A program made the translations under genes and the position numbers. A stretch of DNA of 5,080 nucleotides, taken from positions 1 through 5,080 of the forward strand of contig JALQUQ010000213.1 of the NCBI GenBank assembly GCA_023263735.1, read 5' to 3'. The stretch comes from Paracoccaceae bacterium (GTDB lineage Bacteria; Pseudomonadota; Alphaproteobacteria; Rhodobacterales; Rhodobacteraceae). The notes beneath the pieces are model-generated. The model was not told the DNA's origin, made no database searches, and was given only the letters and a program-made list of their open reading frames with translations. Every line of letters starts with the position of its first letter. Within the stretch, counting starts at the first letter, position 1. Below, one piece after another: positions 1 through 5,080 of the stretch.

Positions 1-1081
1 TCGGGGCGGCAAAAAGCGCATGGCGCGCCTCGGCCAAGGCGGCGTCATAGTCCGCGGGCAACGCCCCCGACAGACGACGCAGGAATTCGGCCCGTTCGGC
101 GGCCGGGCGGGCGGCCAGCCGCGCCTCCCAGGCCAGGCGAGCCTCAGCCCCGCGCGCCCCGATCTGACGCCATTCCGCCAGCAGATTGGCCGGAATCTCG
201 AACGGCCCCGCCGTCCAGCCCAGAGCCGCCTTGGTCGCTGCCGCCTCCTCGGCCCCCAGTGGCGCCCCATGCACCGCATAAGTCCCCGCCTTATTGGGCG
301 CGCCAAAGCCGATCACGGTTTTCATCGCGATCAATGAGGGCCGTGCGGTTTCCGCCCGGGCCGCCGCAATCGCCCCATCCAGCGCGCGGCCATCATGCCC
401 GTCGCACGATTGCACATGCCACCCACAGGCCCGGAACCGGGCCGGGACATCCTCGGAAAAGCTGACCGAGGTCGGCCCGTCGATGGTGATCGCGTTGTCA
501 TCGTAAAGGACGATCAGCTTTGACAGACCCAGATGGCCGGCCAGGGAAATCGCCTCTTGCCCGATGCCTTCTTGCAGACAGCCATCGCCCAGAAAGACAT
601 AGGTGTGATGATCGACAAGATCAGACCCGAACTCGGCCGCCAGCCGCCGTTCGGCCAGCGCCATGCCAACCGCCGTGGCCAGCCCCTGCCCCAAGGGCCC
701 CGTCGTCGTCTCGATCCCCTTGGCATGGCCATATTCCGGATGACCCGCGGTGATCGCGCCCCATTGGCGAAAGGCCTTGATCTGCTCCAGCGTCATGTCG
801 GGATAGCCCGTCAGATGCAACAGCGCATAAAGCATCATCGAAGCATGGCCATTCGACAGCACGAACCGGTCGCGGTCGGGCCAATCGGGATCGGCCGCGT
901 CGAATTTCAGATGGTGGCGGTAAAGCGCGGTCGCGGCATCCGCCATGCCCATCGGCGCGCCGGGATGGCCGGATTTCGCGGCCTCTACCCCGTCAATCGC
1001 CAGCGCGCGAATGCAATTGGCCAGTGCAAAGTTCTGCGGATCAAGCGCCGCCTTGGCGGCAATGTCAGGGGCCTGGGTCAT
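1..1081 (-). CDS. tkt: Transketolase, N-terminal 360 codons (cut by left window edge)
   Basis: Thiamine-diphosphate enzyme that moves two-carbon ketol units between sugar phosphates (S7P/G3P to R5P/Xu5P; E4P as acceptor) in the cytosolic pentose phosphate or Calvin pathways. Reading leftward from the ATG at 1081, the pyrophosphate-domain hallmarks appear in order: [12 protein letters not shown] (residues 37-48, catalytic-type His39), DRFVLSNGH (71-79, His79), GHPE (113-116), [10 protein letters not shown] (124-133), the ThDP/Mg motif GDGCLQEG (165-172) ending in DDN (194-196), and [10 protein letters not shown] further on. Spacing matches E. coli TktA with an extra ~13 residues at the N-terminus. 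Full-length enzymes are about 660-670 residues, so the Pyr domain and C-terminal domain lie outside the window. AAGGAGGA (1096-1089) sits 7 bases before the ATG, which fixes the start. It is divergent from the deoR operon and shares its control region. Family call is firm; substrate preference (ordinary transketolase or a specialised ketol transferase) cannot be settled from half a protein. Confidence 0.96.
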   Translation of the reverse strand, partial: MTQAPDIAAKAALDPQNFALANCIRALAIDGVEAAKSGHPGAPMGMADAATALYRHHLKFDAADPDWPDRDRFVLSNGHASMMLYALLHLTGYPDMTLEQIKAFRQWGAITAGHPEYGHAKGIETTTGPLGQGLATAVGMALAERRLAAEFGSDLVDHHTYVFLGDGCLQEGIGQEAISLAGHLGLSKLIVLYDDNAITIDGPTSVSFSEDVPARFRACGWHVQSCDGHDGRALDGAIAAARAETARPSLIAMKTVIGFGAPNKAGTYAVHGAPLGAEEAAATKAALGWTAGPFEIPANLLAEWRQIGARGAEARLAWEARLAARPAAERAEFLRRLSGALPADYDAALAEARHALFAAP

Positions 1082-1096
1082 TGGGGGGTCCTCCTT

Positions 1097-1214
1097 GGTT
1101 GCGGCGGATGTAACGTGATTCTTGTGATTTCTCAACAAAAATCACAGTTATATATCACAAAATATCACATCTATTGTTGATTCTCACGAAATCCATGATA
1201 TTTCTGACAGGAAC
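1097..1214. promoter_or_regulatory. Divergent A/T-rich control region with repeated GTGATT/ATCACA operator-like elements
   Basis: This stretch separates transketolase (minus) from the deoR operon (plus) and must hold both promoters. It is much richer in A/T than the flanking genes, especially 1111-1205. It contains GTGATT at 1115-1120 and 1124-1129 (9 bases apart) and ATCACA at 1141-1146, 1154-1159 and 1164-1169, the last two lying in near-identical TATATCACA and AATATCACA copies exactly 10 bases apart. A diverged copy, TCTCACG, occurs at 1182-1188. TGTGATTT (1123-1130) and AAATCACA (1139-1146) form a perfect 8-base inverted repeat with an 8-base spacer. DeoR-family repressors commonly bind clustered direct or inverted repeats near their own gene, so autoregulation plus control of tkt is a reasonable inference. 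GATATT at 1197-1202 is a possible -10 for the rightward promoter, with only a weak -35 (TTGTTG 1174-1179, 17-base spacer). Confidence 0.7.
1123..1146. repeat. Perfect 8-bp inverted repeat, candidate repressor operator
   Basis: TGTGATTT (1123-1130) is matched by its exact reverse complement AAATCACA (1139-1146), centre-to-centre distance 16 bases. The half-site core recurs in direct orientation at 1115, 1154 and 1164, so this is unlikely to be a chance palindrome. It lies about 42-65 bases upstream of the transketolase start codon, where a bound repressor could block leftward transcription. Confidence 0.6.
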
Positions 1215-1216
1215 GT

Positions 1217-1221
1217 GGAGG
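1217..1221 (+). promoter_or_regulatory. Ribosome binding site that decides the deoR start
   Basis: GGAGG at 1217-1221 lies 5 bases before the GTG at 1227. The upstream in-frame GTG at 1215 has only AGGA at 1209-1212, two bases away, which is too close. The 1227 start also gives the N-terminus MKREERKQAIMDLL, the usual beginning of DeoR/GlpR-type proteins. Confidence 0.65.
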
Positions 1222-1226
1222 GAATC

Positions 1227-1997
1227 GTGAAGCGGGAAGAGCGCAAGCAGGCGATCATGGATCTTTTGGTCACGGCCCGGGCCGTTGATCTGGACGATCT
1301 GGCCGATCGGTTCGCGGTCTCGAAGATGACCATCCACCGCGATCTGGATGATCTGGAACAGGCTGGCCTGCTGCGAAAGATCCGGGGCGGGGCAACGGTG
1401 GAATCCGGCACCCAGTTCGAAAGCGATTTCCGCATCCGCGAAATGCAGGATGCCGAGGCCAAGGCCCGCATGGCCAAAGCTGCCGCCGAATTGGTCGAGC
1501 CCGGCATGACGGTGATGATCAATGACGGCTCGATGGCAGCGCTTCTCGCCTCGACCTTGGTTGACAAGCGCCCGCTGACGATCATCACCAACAACGCCGC
1601 CGTGCTTGAGGCCCTGCGCAGCGAAACCGGCATCACGCTGATCGCGCTTGGCGGGGTCTACAGCGCGAAATACAACGCCTTCTTCGGTGTGGTGACCGAG
1701 GGCGCGCTGTCGCGTCTGCGCGCCGACCTTGCCTTTGTCTCGACCCCCGCCGTTGCAGGATGCCGCGCGTTTCACATGGATGATGAGGTGATGCGGACCA
1801 AGCGCGCGATGATGGATGCCGCCGCCCAATCCTGTCTCTTGATCAATCACAAACGCTTTGGCCGGTCCGCGCTGCATGTTCTGGCCGATCTGAGCGAATT
1901 CGACACCATCATCACCGATGCCGCCCCCGCGCCCGAAGACCGCGCCGCGATGGACCGGGCAGGCCTCAAACTGACCATCGCAAGGAACGAGAAATGA
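1227..1997 (+). CDS. DeoR/GlpR-family transcriptional repressor of the tetrose operon
   Basis: 256-residue regulator, the usual length for the family. The N-terminus carries a DeoR-type winged helix-turn-helix: DLDDLADRFAVSKMTIHRDL (residues 21-40), then DDLEQAGLLRKIRGGA (41-56), where RGGA is the family wing signature. A DeoRC sugar-phosphate sensor follows from about residue 77: INDGS (98-102) at the phosphate loop, TNN (121-123), LGG (141-143), DEVMRTKRAMMDAA (186-199), INHKRFG (206-212) and FDTIITD (225-231). Effectors of this family are phosphorylated sugars; here an erythrulose phosphate or erythrose 4-P is a plausible inducer by context, not by sequence. Its stop codon overlaps the next start (ATGA), so the regulator is translationally coupled to the isomerase. 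A DeoR gene in the same position precedes tpiA2 and rpiB in the Brucella erythritol locus. The start could alternatively be GTG at 1215 (260 residues), but the Shine-Dalgarno favours 1227. Confidence 0.93.
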   Translation: MKREERKQAIMDLLVTARAVDLDDLADRFAVSKMTIHRDLDDLEQAGLLRKIRGGATVESGTQFESDFRIREMQDAEAKARMAKAAAELVEPGMTVMINDGSMAALLASTLVDKRPLTIITNNAAVLEALRSETGITLIALGGVYSAKYNAFFGVVTEGALSRLRADLAFVSTPAVAGCRAFHMDDEVMRTKRAMMDAAAQSCLLINHKRFGRSALHVLADLSEFDTIITDAAPAPEDRAAMDRAGLKLTIARNEK

Positions 1998-2746
1998 CGC
2001 ATTGGATCGGCACCAGTTGGAAGATGAACAAGACGCTGGCCGAGGCGCGGGCCTTTGCCGATGGGCTTCTTGGGGCGGCGATTGATCCCCGCATCCAGCC
2101 CTTTGTCATCCCCCCCTTTACCGCCGTCCGCGAGGTCAAGGCGATGCTTGCGACCACCCGTCTCAAGGTCGGTGCGCAGAACATGCATTGGGCGGATGAG
2201 GGGGCCTGGACGGGCGAGATCTCGCCGCTGATGCTGAAGGATTGCGGGCTGGATATCGTCGAGTTGGGCCATTCCGAACGGCGCGAGCATTTTGGCGAGA
2301 CGGATGAAACCGTCGGCCTCAAGACCGAAGCCGCCGTCCGCCATGGCCTGATCCCGCTGATCTGTATCGGCGAGACGCTGGCCGAACGTCAGGCCGGCCG
2401 CGCGCAAGAGGTGCTGGAAACGCAGGTGCGGGGCGCGCTGTCGAAACTGACCGGGGCGCAGAAACAGGCGGAAATCCTTTTGGCCTATGAACCCGTCTGG
2501 GCCATTGGCGTGAACGGCATCCCCGCCACCAGCGACTATGCCGATGCGCGGCAGGCCGAAATCATTGCAGTGGCCGCGGATGTGCTGGGCCGCAAGATCC
2601 CCTGTCTTTATGGCGGGTCGGTTAATCCGCAGAACTGCGAAGAGCTTATTTCCTGCCCGCATATCGACGGGCTTTTCATCGGGCGTTCGGCCTGGAATGT
2701 CGCGGGTTACCTCGACATTCTGGCCAAATGCGCCGCCAAACTCTGA
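1994..2746 (+). CDS. eryH: TIM-like L-erythrulose 1-phosphate isomerase (EryH/LerI type)
   Basis: 250-residue TIM-barrel protein with all the chemistry of triosephosphate isomerase: Lys10 and Asn12 in GTSWKMNKT (6-14), electrophile His93 in ELGHSERR (90-97) and base Glu166 in AYEPVWAIG (164-172). It departs from genuine TIM around the phosphate and the substrate: GNWK is replaced by GTSWK, loop 6 after Glu166 reads [19 protein letters not shown] instead of the GTGKTA type, and the second phosphate-binding GG (VGGASL) reads IGRSAW (229-234). Loop 8 GGSVNP (207-212) is kept. These features, and its place between a deoR gene and an rpiB-like gene, fit EryH (TpiA2) of Brucella and LerI of mycobacteria, which convert L-erythrulose 1-P to D-erythrulose 4-P. 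The resemblance is judged from remembered family features. A secondary triosephosphate isomerase remains the alternative. It starts inside the deoR stop codon (4-base overlap), indicating coupled translation. Confidence 0.88.
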   Translation: MTHWIGTSWKMNKTLAEARAFADGLLGAAIDPRIQPFVIPPFTAVREVKAMLATTRLKVGAQNMHWADEGAWTGEISPLMLKDCGLDIVELGHSERREHFGETDETVGLKTEAAVRHGLIPLICIGETLAERQAGRAQEVLETQVRGALSKLTGAQKQAEILLAYEPVWAIGVNGIPATSDYADARQAEIIAVAADVLGRKIPCLYGGSVNPQNCEELISCPHIDGLFIGRSAWNVAGYLDILAKCAAKL

Positions 2747-2756
2747 GGGTATTTCC

Positions 2757-3218
2757 ATGAAACTGGCAATCGCAGGCGACAGCGCGGGCGAACCTCTGGC
2801 CAAGGTGCTGGCAGAGCATCTGAAGGGCCGGCATGAGGTCTTTGAAATCAGCCGCACCGGCGACGCATTGGACCCGTTCTATGCCAACCTGTCGGACCGG
2901 GTCGCGAATGAGGTGATGCAGGGCACGTATGACCGCGCGATCCTGTGCTGCGGCACCGGGATCGGCGTCTGCATCGCGGCCAACAAAGTGCCGGGCATCC
3001 GGGCCGCTCTGACCCATGACACCTATTCCGCCGAACGCGCGGCGCTCTCGAACAACGCCCAGATCATCACCATGGGTGCGCGGGTGATCGGGACCGAACT
3101 GGCCAAGGCCATCGCCGATGCCTGGTTGGCCGAGACGATGAATTTCGACACCGCCGGGAAATCTGCGGGCAACGTCAACGCAATCGACGCGGTCGACGCC
3201 AAATATTCCAAGGCCTGA
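2757..3218 (+). CDS. eryI: RpiB-like D-erythrulose 4-phosphate isomerase (EryI/DerI type)
   Basis: 153-residue RpiB/LacAB-fold isomerase, normal length. The catalytic core [14 protein letters not shown] (residues 64-77, Cys65 as base, Thr67 beside it), [20 protein letters not shown] (80-99) and the MGARVIG motif (106-112) are intact. The two histidines typical of ribose-5-P isomerase B are gone: the GCDH motif reads GDSAG (7-11, Ser9 for His) and the ring-opening His of the RQHN segment is a Ser in ALSNN (96-100). Brucella EryI and mycobacterial DerI, which interconvert D-erythrulose 4-P and D-erythrose 4-P, carry the same GDSAG-type start as far as I recall. ATG 2757 is chosen because GAGGG (2745-2749) lies 7 bases upstream and the first residues MKLAIAGD form the family's first strand; the open frame extends upstream to 2538 but overlaps the isomerase gene. 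It follows eryH by 10 bases. Ribose-5-P isomerase activity is the less likely alternative. Confidence 0.88.
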   Translation: MKLAIAGDSAGEPLAKVLAEHLKGRHEVFEISRTGDALDPFYANLSDRVANEVMQGTYDRAILCCGTGIGVCIAANKVPGIRAALTHDTYSAERAALSNNAQIITMGARVIGTELAKAIADAWLAETMNFDTAGKSAGNVNAIDAVDAKYSKA

Positions 3219-3225
3219 GGGCGCC

Positions 3226-4194
3226 ATGCTCCGCTTGCCAAATGACGGCGTGCCCACCGGCACGCCGCTTGAGGAGTATTTGCCCGAAGAGGGTGCCGCC
3301 GGGATCGTCCGCGCCATCGCCCGGGCCATCCCGCCACTGGCGGCCCGTCTGGCCGAGGGGCGCCTTTGCGGGGACCCCACCGCCATCGTCGGGATCAACG
3401 ACAGCGGCGACGCGCAAAAGGCGCTGGATCTGGGCGCGCATGACCACATGATTGCGGCCCTGCGGGCGGCAGGCGTGGGGCGCGTCTTGTCGGAAGAGGC
3501 CGAAGCCGTCATCCCCCTGACCCCCGACGCCGCCTTTGACGTGGCCATCGACCCCATCGACGGGTCGGGCTCGATTGGCATCGGCGCGCCGCTGGGGCTG
3601 CTTTTCACCGTCCTGCCCGCCGCTCCCGAGGGATTTCTGCGGACGGGCCGGGCCGTGGTGGCGGCGGGCTATGCCTCCTTTGGCCATTCCTGTGACTTTG
3701 GCTTCTCGATCGGGCAAGGCACCCATATCGCCACGCTTGATCCGTCGCAGGCGCGGTTTCGCCTGACCCATGAAACCATCCGCCTGCCCGATCAGGCCAA
3801 GACCATCGCCTATAACGCCTCGAATGAACGCCACTGGCCCCCGGGCCTGCAAGCCTGGGCCCAGGACCTGCGCGCGGGCAAGGATGGCCCGCGGGGGCGC
3901 GATTTCAACATGCGCTGGCTGGCCGCCGCCGTGGGCGAATTGCATCGTATCCTGCTGCTGGGGGGCTGCTTTCTGTACCCCGCCGACCGCCGCAAGGGCT
4001 ATGAGAGGGGGCGGCTCCGCACCCTCTACGAGGCCTGCCCCATCGCCTTTCTGATCGAACAGGCCGGGGGGGCGGCGACGGATGGGTTGACCCCGGTCCT
4101 CGACCGTTTGCCCGTCACGCTCCATGAGAACACGCCCCTGATCTTCGGCTGCAAGGACGAAGTCGCCACCATCGCCCGCTACCTTTCCAACTGA
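3226..4194 (+). CDS. fbp: Class I fructose-1,6-/sedoheptulose-1,7-bisphosphatase
   Basis: 322-residue metal-dependent sugar bisphosphatase, near the usual ~330. Order of motifs: [19 protein letters not shown] (61-79), metal ligands SEE (89-91), DPIDGSGSI (109-117), YNASNERHW (196-204), the substrate segment [20 protein letters not shown] (228-247) with Arg230, [10 protein letters not shown] (249-258), [16 protein letters not shown] (267-282; metal ligand Glu269) and ATDG (284-287). These are the FBPase class I hallmarks, not those of GlpX or inositol monophosphatase. The usual DP(L/I)DGSSNID reads [10 protein letters not shown] here, a change next to the metal site. It removes phosphate 1 from FBP (gluconeogenesis, Calvin cycle) and bacterial Calvin-type members often also act on sedoheptulose bisphosphate. 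Placed with erythrose-4-P-forming isomerases and an aldolase relic, the SBPase role is attractive but inferred. Start is 7 bases after the rpiB-like stop, with GAGGG at 3217-3221. Confidence 0.92.
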   Translation: MLRLPNDGVPTGTPLEEYLPEEGAAGIVRAIARAIPPLAARLAEGRLCGDPTAIVGINDSGDAQKALDLGAHDHMIAALRAAGVGRVLSEEAEAVIPLTPDAAFDVAIDPIDGSGSIGIGAPLGLLFTVLPAAPEGFLRTGRAVVAAGYASFGHSCDFGFSIGQGTHIATLDPSQARFRLTHETIRLPDQAKTIAYNASNERHWPPGLQAWAQDLRAGKDGPRGRDFNMRWLAAAVGELHRILLLGGCFLYPADRRKGYERGRLRTLYEACPIAFLIEQAGGAATDGLTPVLDRLPVTLHENTPLIFGCKDEVATIARYLSN

Positions 4195-4201
4195 GGACCC
4201 C

Positions 4202-4436
4202 ATGGCCCGCATCACGCTTCGCCAGCTTCTCGACCATGCCGCCGACCACGCCTATGGTGTGCCTGCCTTCAACATCTCGAACATGGAACAGGGGCTGGCG
4301 ATCATGGCGGCGGCCAAGGCCCGCGATGGCGCTGATGCAGGAGGTCTGCCGCCAAAGGTTCGAGGCCTTTGGCACCGCAGGTCAGGCCAGCCGCATCCGC
4401 CCGCTGCCACTCGAGGCGATGGCAAAACGCTACTGA
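4202..4436 (+). pseudogene. fba: Relic of class II (Calvin-type) fructose/sedoheptulose-bisphosphate aldolase, large internal deletion plus frame change
   Basis: The first ~42 codons read as the N-terminus of a Calvin-subtype class II aldolase: [20 protein letters not shown] then [22 protein letters not shown]. The next recognisable residues, [20 protein letters not shown] followed by [17 protein letters not shown] and a TGA at 4434-4436, are the C-terminus of the same family but lie in the neighbouring frame (+1 register). Family members have about 345-355 residues, so some 270-280 internal residues are missing, including the zinc-binding histidines and the catalytic Asp. The join falls at CCCGCGATG (4320-4328), which can be read as part of ARD on the left and PAM on the right. 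The gene cannot encode an active enzyme. Its start, 7 bases after the bisphosphatase stop, keeps the operon spacing, so an intact fba once stood here. The N-terminal frame reads on as 99 codons to 4501, but its second half is out-of-frame nonsense. Confidence 0.92.
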
Positions 4437-4471
4437 CGCCCGCTGAAACCACCGCTAGGCTGGAAACCTCA

Positions 4472-4477
4472 GGGAGG
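4472..4477 (+). promoter_or_regulatory. Ribosome binding site of the DhaK-domain kinase
   Basis: GGGAGG ends 5 bases before the ATG at 4483. It selects this start over the nearer ATG at 4478, which opens a frame of only seven codons. It lies beyond the aldolase relic, so the kinase has its own translation signal and does not depend on the broken gene. Confidence 0.75.
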
Positions 4478-4482
4478 ATGAC

Positions 4483-5080
4483 ATGCAGACTCAGAAGCTG
4501 ATCAATGATGGCAATGCGGCCGTGGACGAGATGCTGACAGGTATTCTTGCCGCGCATCCAGACCATTTGTTCCGGCCTGACCACGCCCCACGCGCCGTCG
4601 TGGCCCGTCATGGTCCGCGCCCCGGCAAGGTCGCGCTGGTGATCGGCGGCGGGTCGGGGCACGAACCCACCTTTCTGGGCTATGTCGGCAAGGGCCTTGC
4701 CGATGCCTGTGCTGTTGGCAATGTCTTTGCCTCTCCCCCGCCGCAGCCTGCGGTTGATGCCGCCTTGGCCGCACAGGGCGGGGCCGGCGTTCTGTTCATG
4801 TATGGCAACTATGCCGGCGACGTGATGAATTTTGACATGGCCGCCGAACTTCTGGAGATGGAGGGGGTCGAAGCCCGCACGGTGCTGACCACCGATGACA
4901 TCGCCTCCTCCCCCAATCGCGAAAAGCGCCGGGGGGTGGCGGGCAATGTGTTCATCTTCAAGGCCGCCGGGGCCGCCGCCGATCTGATGCTGCCCTTGGA
5001 CGAGGTCGAGCGCATCGCCCGCCATGCCAATGCCCGGACCTATACAATGGGCGTGGCGCTGTCGTCCTGTTCGCTGCCGC
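4483..5080 (+). CDS. dhaK: DhaK-domain ketotriose/ketotetrose kinase, N-terminal 199 codons (cut by right window edge)
   Basis: Start of a dihydroxyacetone-kinase family protein: [20 protein letters not shown] (5-24), the substrate-site motif GGGSGHEP (55-62, His60 equivalent to E. coli DhaK His56), [20 protein letters not shown] (66-85), [13 protein letters not shown] (108-120, Asp113 equivalent to Asp109), RRGVAGNVF (149-157), KAAGAAAD (160-167) and [16 protein letters not shown] (184-199). The covalent substrate histidine in the downstream GIHGE segment, and any fused DhaL (ATP-binding) domain, lie past the window. It phosphorylates dihydroxyacetone to DHAP or, in tetritol pathways, L-erythrulose to L-erythrulose 1-P (LerK). 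The company of eryH and eryI favours erythrulose: its product would be the EryH substrate. [11 protein letters not shown] and TTDDIASSP differ from ordinary DHA kinases (typically KNYTGDVMNF and VVDDDVAV), consistent with a distinct subgroup. The aldolase relic ends 46 bases upstream, with no promoter or terminator evident between, so it probably belongs to the deoR operon. Confidence 0.92.
   Translation, partial: MQTQKLINDGNAAVDEMLTGILAAHPDHLFRPDHAPRAVVARHGPRPGKVALVIGGGSGHEPTFLGYVGKGLADACAVGNVFASPPPQPAVDAALAAQGGAGVLFMYGNYAGDVMNFDMAAELLEMEGVEARTVLTTDDIASSPNREKRRGVAGNVFIFKAAGAAADLMLPLDEVERIARHANARTYTMGVALSSCSLP

Noticed and set aside
1..1081. Dihydroxyacetone synthase (formaldehyde-specific transketolase) instead of transketolase
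   Set aside because: Bacterial transketolase motifs and spacing match E. coli TktA closely throughout the visible part. The alternative cannot be excluded without the C-terminal half, but nothing visible favours it.
1123..1146. CRP/FNR-type site (TGTGA...TCACA)
   Set aside because: The half-sites are 14 bases apart rather than 6, and further copies occur in direct orientation, which fits a DeoR-type operator cluster better.
533..1180. Plus-strand open frame of 215 codons opposite the transketolase gene
   Set aside because: It is the antisense shadow of tkt in G/C-rich DNA, has no family motifs and runs into the A/T-rich control region.
2538..2756. Upstream extension of the rpiB-like frame by 73 codons
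   Set aside because: It overlaps the end of the TIM-like gene, is Arg/Pro/Ser-rich without homology, and the ATG at 2757 has a good Shine-Dalgarno and begins exactly at the family's first strand.
1155..2857. Long minus-strand open frames opposite deoR, eryH and eryI (240 and 336 codons)
   Set aside because: Antisense shadows of well-supported genes; the translations are low-complexity Gly/Arg/Ala-rich with no recognisable motifs.
2676..4215. Minus-strand open frames of 310 and 346 codons opposite eryI and the bisphosphatase
   Set aside because: They mirror third-position G/C bias on the true coding strand and show no domain or plausible ribosome binding site.
4437..4482. Terminator or promoter between the aldolase relic and the kinase
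   Set aside because: No stable hairpin with a T-run and no convincing -35/-10 pair can be seen in these 46 bases.
4202..4501. 99-codon open frame as a genuine small gene
   Set aside because: Its first ~42 codons are aldolase N-terminus and the rest is aldolase C-terminus read in the wrong frame, so it is a deletion product.

Overview
The window (about 65% G+C by eye, strong G/C third-position bias, GTG start, tightly packed genes) looks like an alphaproteobacterial chromosome or large plasmid, most likely Rhodobacteraceae-type (Paracoccus/Rhodobacter relatives). That placement is inferred from protein style and gene order, not from a search. It carries part of a sugar-phosphate catabolic locus built around four-carbon sugars.

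Layout. Bases 1-1081 (minus strand) hold the N-terminal 360 codons of a transketolase, cut by the left edge. Bases 1082-1226 are a strikingly A/T-rich divergent control region with repeated GTGATT/ATCACA elements, the probable operator of the adjacent regulator. Rightward from there runs one compact presumptive operon: a DeoR-family repressor (1227-1997), a triosephosphate-isomerase-like protein (1994-2746, ATGA overlap), an RpiB-like protein (2757-3218), a class I fructose/sedoheptulose bisphosphatase (3226-4194), a broken class II Calvin-type aldolase (4202-4436) and the first 199 codons of a DhaK-domain kinase (4483 to the right edge).

Function. The order deoR - tpiA-like - rpiB-like matches the second half of the Brucella erythritol locus (eryH, eryI; LerI and DerI in mycobacteria). 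Both isomerases carry residue changes that depart from genuine TIM and RpiB but fit the tetrulose-phosphate isomerases. A DhaK-type kinase next to them fits L-erythrulose kinase (LerK-like) or dihydroxyacetone kinase. The simplest reading is: L-erythrulose is phosphorylated to L-erythrulose 1-P, converted by the TIM-like enzyme to D-erythrulose 4-P and by the RpiB-like enzyme to D-erythrose 4-P, which the divergent transketolase consumes. The bisphosphatase and aldolase suggest that erythrose 4-P can, or once could, also condense with DHAP to sedoheptulose 1,7-bisphosphate and be dephosphorylated to S7P.

The most unusual item is the aldolase. Only its first ~42 and last ~36 residues remain, in different frames, joined at a short C/G-rich sequence that both sides can read. 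This suggests a short-repeat-mediated deletion of roughly 0.8 kb that left the rest of the operon intact.
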